From Chrysoperla carnea (Eukaryota; Arthropoda; Insecta; Neuroptera; Chrysopidae), in NCBI RefSeq assembly GCF_905475395.1, contig NC_058339.1:15632001-15696000 (forward strand): 64,000 bases of DNA. The letters are read 5' to 3'. Shown here piece after piece: positions 61,638-64,000 of the stretch; within the stretch, counting starts at the first letter, position 1; every line of letters starts with the position of its first letter. The notes under the pieces were generated by a model that saw only the letters and a list, made by a program, of their open reading frames with translations, was not told where the DNA came from and searched no databases. The translations under genes were made by a program, and so were the position numbers.

Positions 61638-62403
61638 CAGTAGAATCTCGATAAGTTAAAGTCCAAGGGAAACAAAAAATATTTTAAGTTATAGAGGTTT
61701 TTAGTTATCAAGGGTCTATGTTATTGAATGCATCAGAAGGATGGGATGTTCTAAATTAGGGAATTCGGCATTTTTTTGTCTTTTACATTGAAGATTTCCT
61801 CCTGATTCTTGTTTCTTCAAGATTTCAGCTTCTTTTTTAATGATGAGAGACAATGTACTCTCATGTATTCCAAATTGAGCCGCAACTTCTTTCCTTTTCA
61901 ATCCATTTTTCACTGCTTCTATAGCTTTTAATTTATCAGCGTAGGTGAGGGTTGTTAGTTTTCTTTTTGTACTCATTTTAAGACAGTTTTATCACACAGT
62001 AAGTAAAGCGATGTTTCCAGAACAACAATCAAAAAACTTATGATGCAAGTAAGTCGTTGTCACAAAGCTAACCACCGCAAAGCTTTGAAGAATTTAGATA
62101 AAGCAAACAATAGGTAATGTTATTGTTTACGTTAACAAGTAAAAACGTGCAAGCAATAAATATCGAAACCATTTGTTTTGACACTCTTTCAAAATGACTC
62201 ATTCACACAATTTTATGTTATAGAGGTTGTGGAAACATTTCTTTTAGTTACTGAGGGCCTAACAGAAATTATTTATTTAAGTTATAGAGGTTGCGTATTT
62301 TAAGCTATAGAGGTTTTGGGCTCTGATGGGAAGGGAACGTAGTATTTTTTGAAGTAACTAAGGTTTTTATGTTACCGAGGTTTAACTTATCGAGATTCTA
62401 CTG
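61638..62403 (-). mobile_element. Internally deleted pogo/Tigger-type element, 766 bp
   Basis: TA at 61636-61637 and 62404-62405. The terminal inverted repeat is perfect over 23 bp, beginning CAGTAGAATCTCGATAAGTT at each end. Subterminal AAGTTATAGAGGTT copies recur inside. It encodes only the DNA-binding part of a transposase (61976-61716, - strand). Confidence 0.88.
61716..61976 (-). CDS. Tigger/pogo transposase, N-terminal CENP-B-type HTH only
   Basis: 86 residues from ATG at 61976. Residues ~4-55 match the CENP-B N-terminal/psq helix-turn-helix of pogo-family transposases (SYNTAX: KRKLTTLTYADKLKAIEAV, then KRKEVAAQFGIHESTLSLII). The second DNA-binding domain and the DDE catalytic domain are missing, and the frame ends in unrelated sequence, so it cannot transpose anything. 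If expressed it could bind the element's ends and compete with full-length transposase; that is inference. Confidence 0.85.
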   Translation of the reverse strand: MSTKRKLTTLTYADKLKAIEAVKNGLKRKEVAAQFGIHESTLSLIIKKEAEILKKQESGGNLQCKRQKNAEFPNLEHPILLMHSIT

Positions 62404-62583
62404 TATTAGTGTAAGTTGGTTGTATTATGATTCTTAGAAATTTGTGTTGTTTGATGGTTTATTGAACGGACATACGGTCGGTCATACGGGACGGGACGGC
62501 TCTCAGAGTTTTGATTATGCATATTAATTAAACAGTATTTAGTCGTATCATTTTAGCATTTCAATGAGAATTTTTTTGTAACC

Positions 62584-63069
62584 CAACCTATCGGGCCAAT
62601 TTTTTTATTTAAATGTTCAGAAAGGCCAACCCAACCCAACCTATCGGGTCAATTTTTTTATTTAAATGTTCAGAAAGGTCCATAGTGCTGAGTCAAATAG
62701 GCCTCTTAAAAACTTAAATATTCAACAAAAAGGCCAGAAACGCTTACTCGGGGGTTTTATCACAATTCCGAAGTTAGAGTGTGAATATACTCCCTCTTTT
62801 CCAGGGTAAATTCGCCACCTACTAACCCAACACAGTAATATTTTGTAAAACATAGTGGATCAAAAAATTATACTCGAATTACCCGGAGAGGGAGTATATT
62901 GAAATTCTGACTTCGGAATAGTGCTCGGTGACCTCGAAAACCTCCGAGCAAACGTTTCTGGCCAATATTTTCAAAGTTTTAAAATTTTCAAAAATCACCT
63001 CAGAATTGGATCATAATAATTGGCCTATTTGGTCCATAGTAATGGCCAAAAAATTGGCCCAATAGGTTG
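62584..63069. repeat. Foldback element, ~486 bp, with duplicated left end
   Basis: CAACCTATCGGGCCAATTTTTT at the left is mirrored by AAAAAATTGGCCCAATAGGTTG at the right. The inner arms also pair (AGGCCAGAAACG/CGTTTCTGGCC, ATATACTCCCTC/GAGGGAGTATAT). The first ~53 bp of the left end are tandemly duplicated (62584 and 62637). Confidence 0.8.
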
Positions 63070-63186
63070 AGGTACAACAAATTCTTTATTTTTCCCTTTT
63101 TTTTTCTAAAATGATTCGTCTAATTGTAATTTCACGTTTACAGTTTTTTTTTTAAAGCAGCCATCTTACTTATTATGTGTATAATG

Positions 63187-63310
63187 TTCCAAACAAAAGT
63201 TGTTTATTTTTTTATAAGGAATATTTTTTTATATTTCTACTTTTGTTCTATCTCTAACTGTTTACTAGATGGATTCTACGGACCCAAGACCCAATTGACT
63301 TATGTTGCTT
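63187..63310 (-). mobile_element. Element A fragment
   Basis: TCCAAACAAAAGTTGTTTATTT, TTTTGTTCTATCTCTAAC, GACCCAATTGACTTATG: the middle portion of element A in reverse. Confidence 0.7.
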
Positions 63311-63822
63311 CAAATTTAAACTGAGAGTGTCTTGGCAGACAATTTACTGAGGACTCGAGATCGATACTGATCGCTCTTCTCCGCTAAGGAAATAGTTTTT
63401 GCATCACTTGGTATATTTATTACAGCAACAATCATACAAAGTTTTAAATAATATTTATTTTTTAAATTATATACTTTGTTGTTTATGTGTTGTTCGTAGG
63501 TGCTGCTACTTACCTTTCTTGCTTTGCATTGTATTGTAAACAGGTATGTTTATATCACATGTGCGAATGACTTGCTATGTTATATTGGTTTTATACGCTT
63601 GTGAACGCTTGTGTTTGCTACCTGTTGGTGATTAATAAATTATATGGAAATACTACGCACACAAAATACTATAAACAGAGAACTTAAATACGATTAGACA
63701 TAAATATATTGAAAAAGACTTGTAAAACATAATTCTAAGAAAAATTTAATAGTTGAAAATTTCTCTACATCTTTTCTGATTATTATTACACATGGCAGTT
63801 ATTCACCACTCTACCCTTTTAT
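63311..63822. other. Non-coding DNA
   Basis: No supportable gene. Confidence 0.5.
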
Positions 63823-64000
63823 ACCATGTATATATGAAATATACATAGTATATTAAGTTTAGTCCCAAGTTTGTAACGCTTAGAAATAATGATGCTAGGA
63901 AAAAAATTTTATCATAGGTGTTCATAAAATCACCTAATTAGTCCATTTCCGGTTGTCCGTCCGTCCGTCTGTGGACACGATAACTCAAAAACGAAAAAAG
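63823..64000 (+). mobile_element. Element A copy cut by the window end
   Basis: Starts at ATACCATGTATATATGAAATAT and runs through AGTTTAGTCCCAAGTTTGTAACG and GTCCGTCCGTCCGTCTGTGG to ATAACTCAAAAACG at the last bases; the remainder lies to the right. Confidence 0.8.

Noticed and set aside
1-64000. CRISPR array, prokaryotic operon or phage
   Set aside because: Introns, poly(A) signals, insect-type transposons and absence of ribosome-binding sites exclude a bacterial origin; the tandem repeats have long units without spacers.

Overview
The window is AT-rich eukaryotic nuclear DNA and reads as an insect genome. Coding exons are split by short GT-AG introns, poly(A) signals follow the stop codons, and the recognised proteins are ordinary animal nuclear genes. 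Most of the rest is transposon-derived repeat, as in a repeat-rich insect. I cannot fix the order or species from the sequence alone; an AT-rich holometabolous insect fits, but that is inference.

Left part (1-23.6 kb) is the gene-dense third. It opens inside RpL10 (last two exons, + strand, with a degenerate tRNA-Leu-like sequence in the intron). A complete 9-exon DNAJC16 orthologue (ER J-domain/thioredoxin-like membrane protein) follows at 4249-9581. A complete 3-exon NRDE2 (nuclear RNA-surveillance HAT-repeat protein) lies at 15268-19624. A 2-exon Mic10/MICOS10 (mitochondrial crista-junction subunit) is on the - strand at 20568-20898. The acidic first coding exon of an unrecognised gene starts at 23005. 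NRDE2 and Mic10 converge; Mic10 and the 23005 gene diverge. The genes are functionally unrelated housekeeping loci, not an operon or a system.

Middle and right parts (23.6-64 kb) are gene-poor. I find one plausible intronless gene (40873-41412, - strand, unrecognised product) and one candidate membrane-protein exon (47489-47678). The rest is a dense repeat landscape: a ~315-bp tandem satellite at two loci 30 kb apart; a very abundant dispersed ~520-bp element (called 'element A' here); Helitron-like elements; pogo/Tigger-like and other TA-flanked elements; a TTAA-flanked inverted-repeat element present twice in opposite orientation; several foldback (long inverted repeat) elements; and a 5'-truncated LINE nested in an element A copy.

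I found no convincing new multi-gene system. The most unusual signals are structural: two copies of one palindromic repeat whose 34-nt central loop is inverted between copies while the flanks are not (38.3 and 42.0 kb); a 203-bp-arm palindrome with a single arm mismatch (50.6-51.05 kb); and the TTAA element sitting exactly between two copies of a 47-bp sequence (34.7-35.4 kb). All coordinates were read by eye; exon joins were checked for frame continuity, but nothing was searched against a database.
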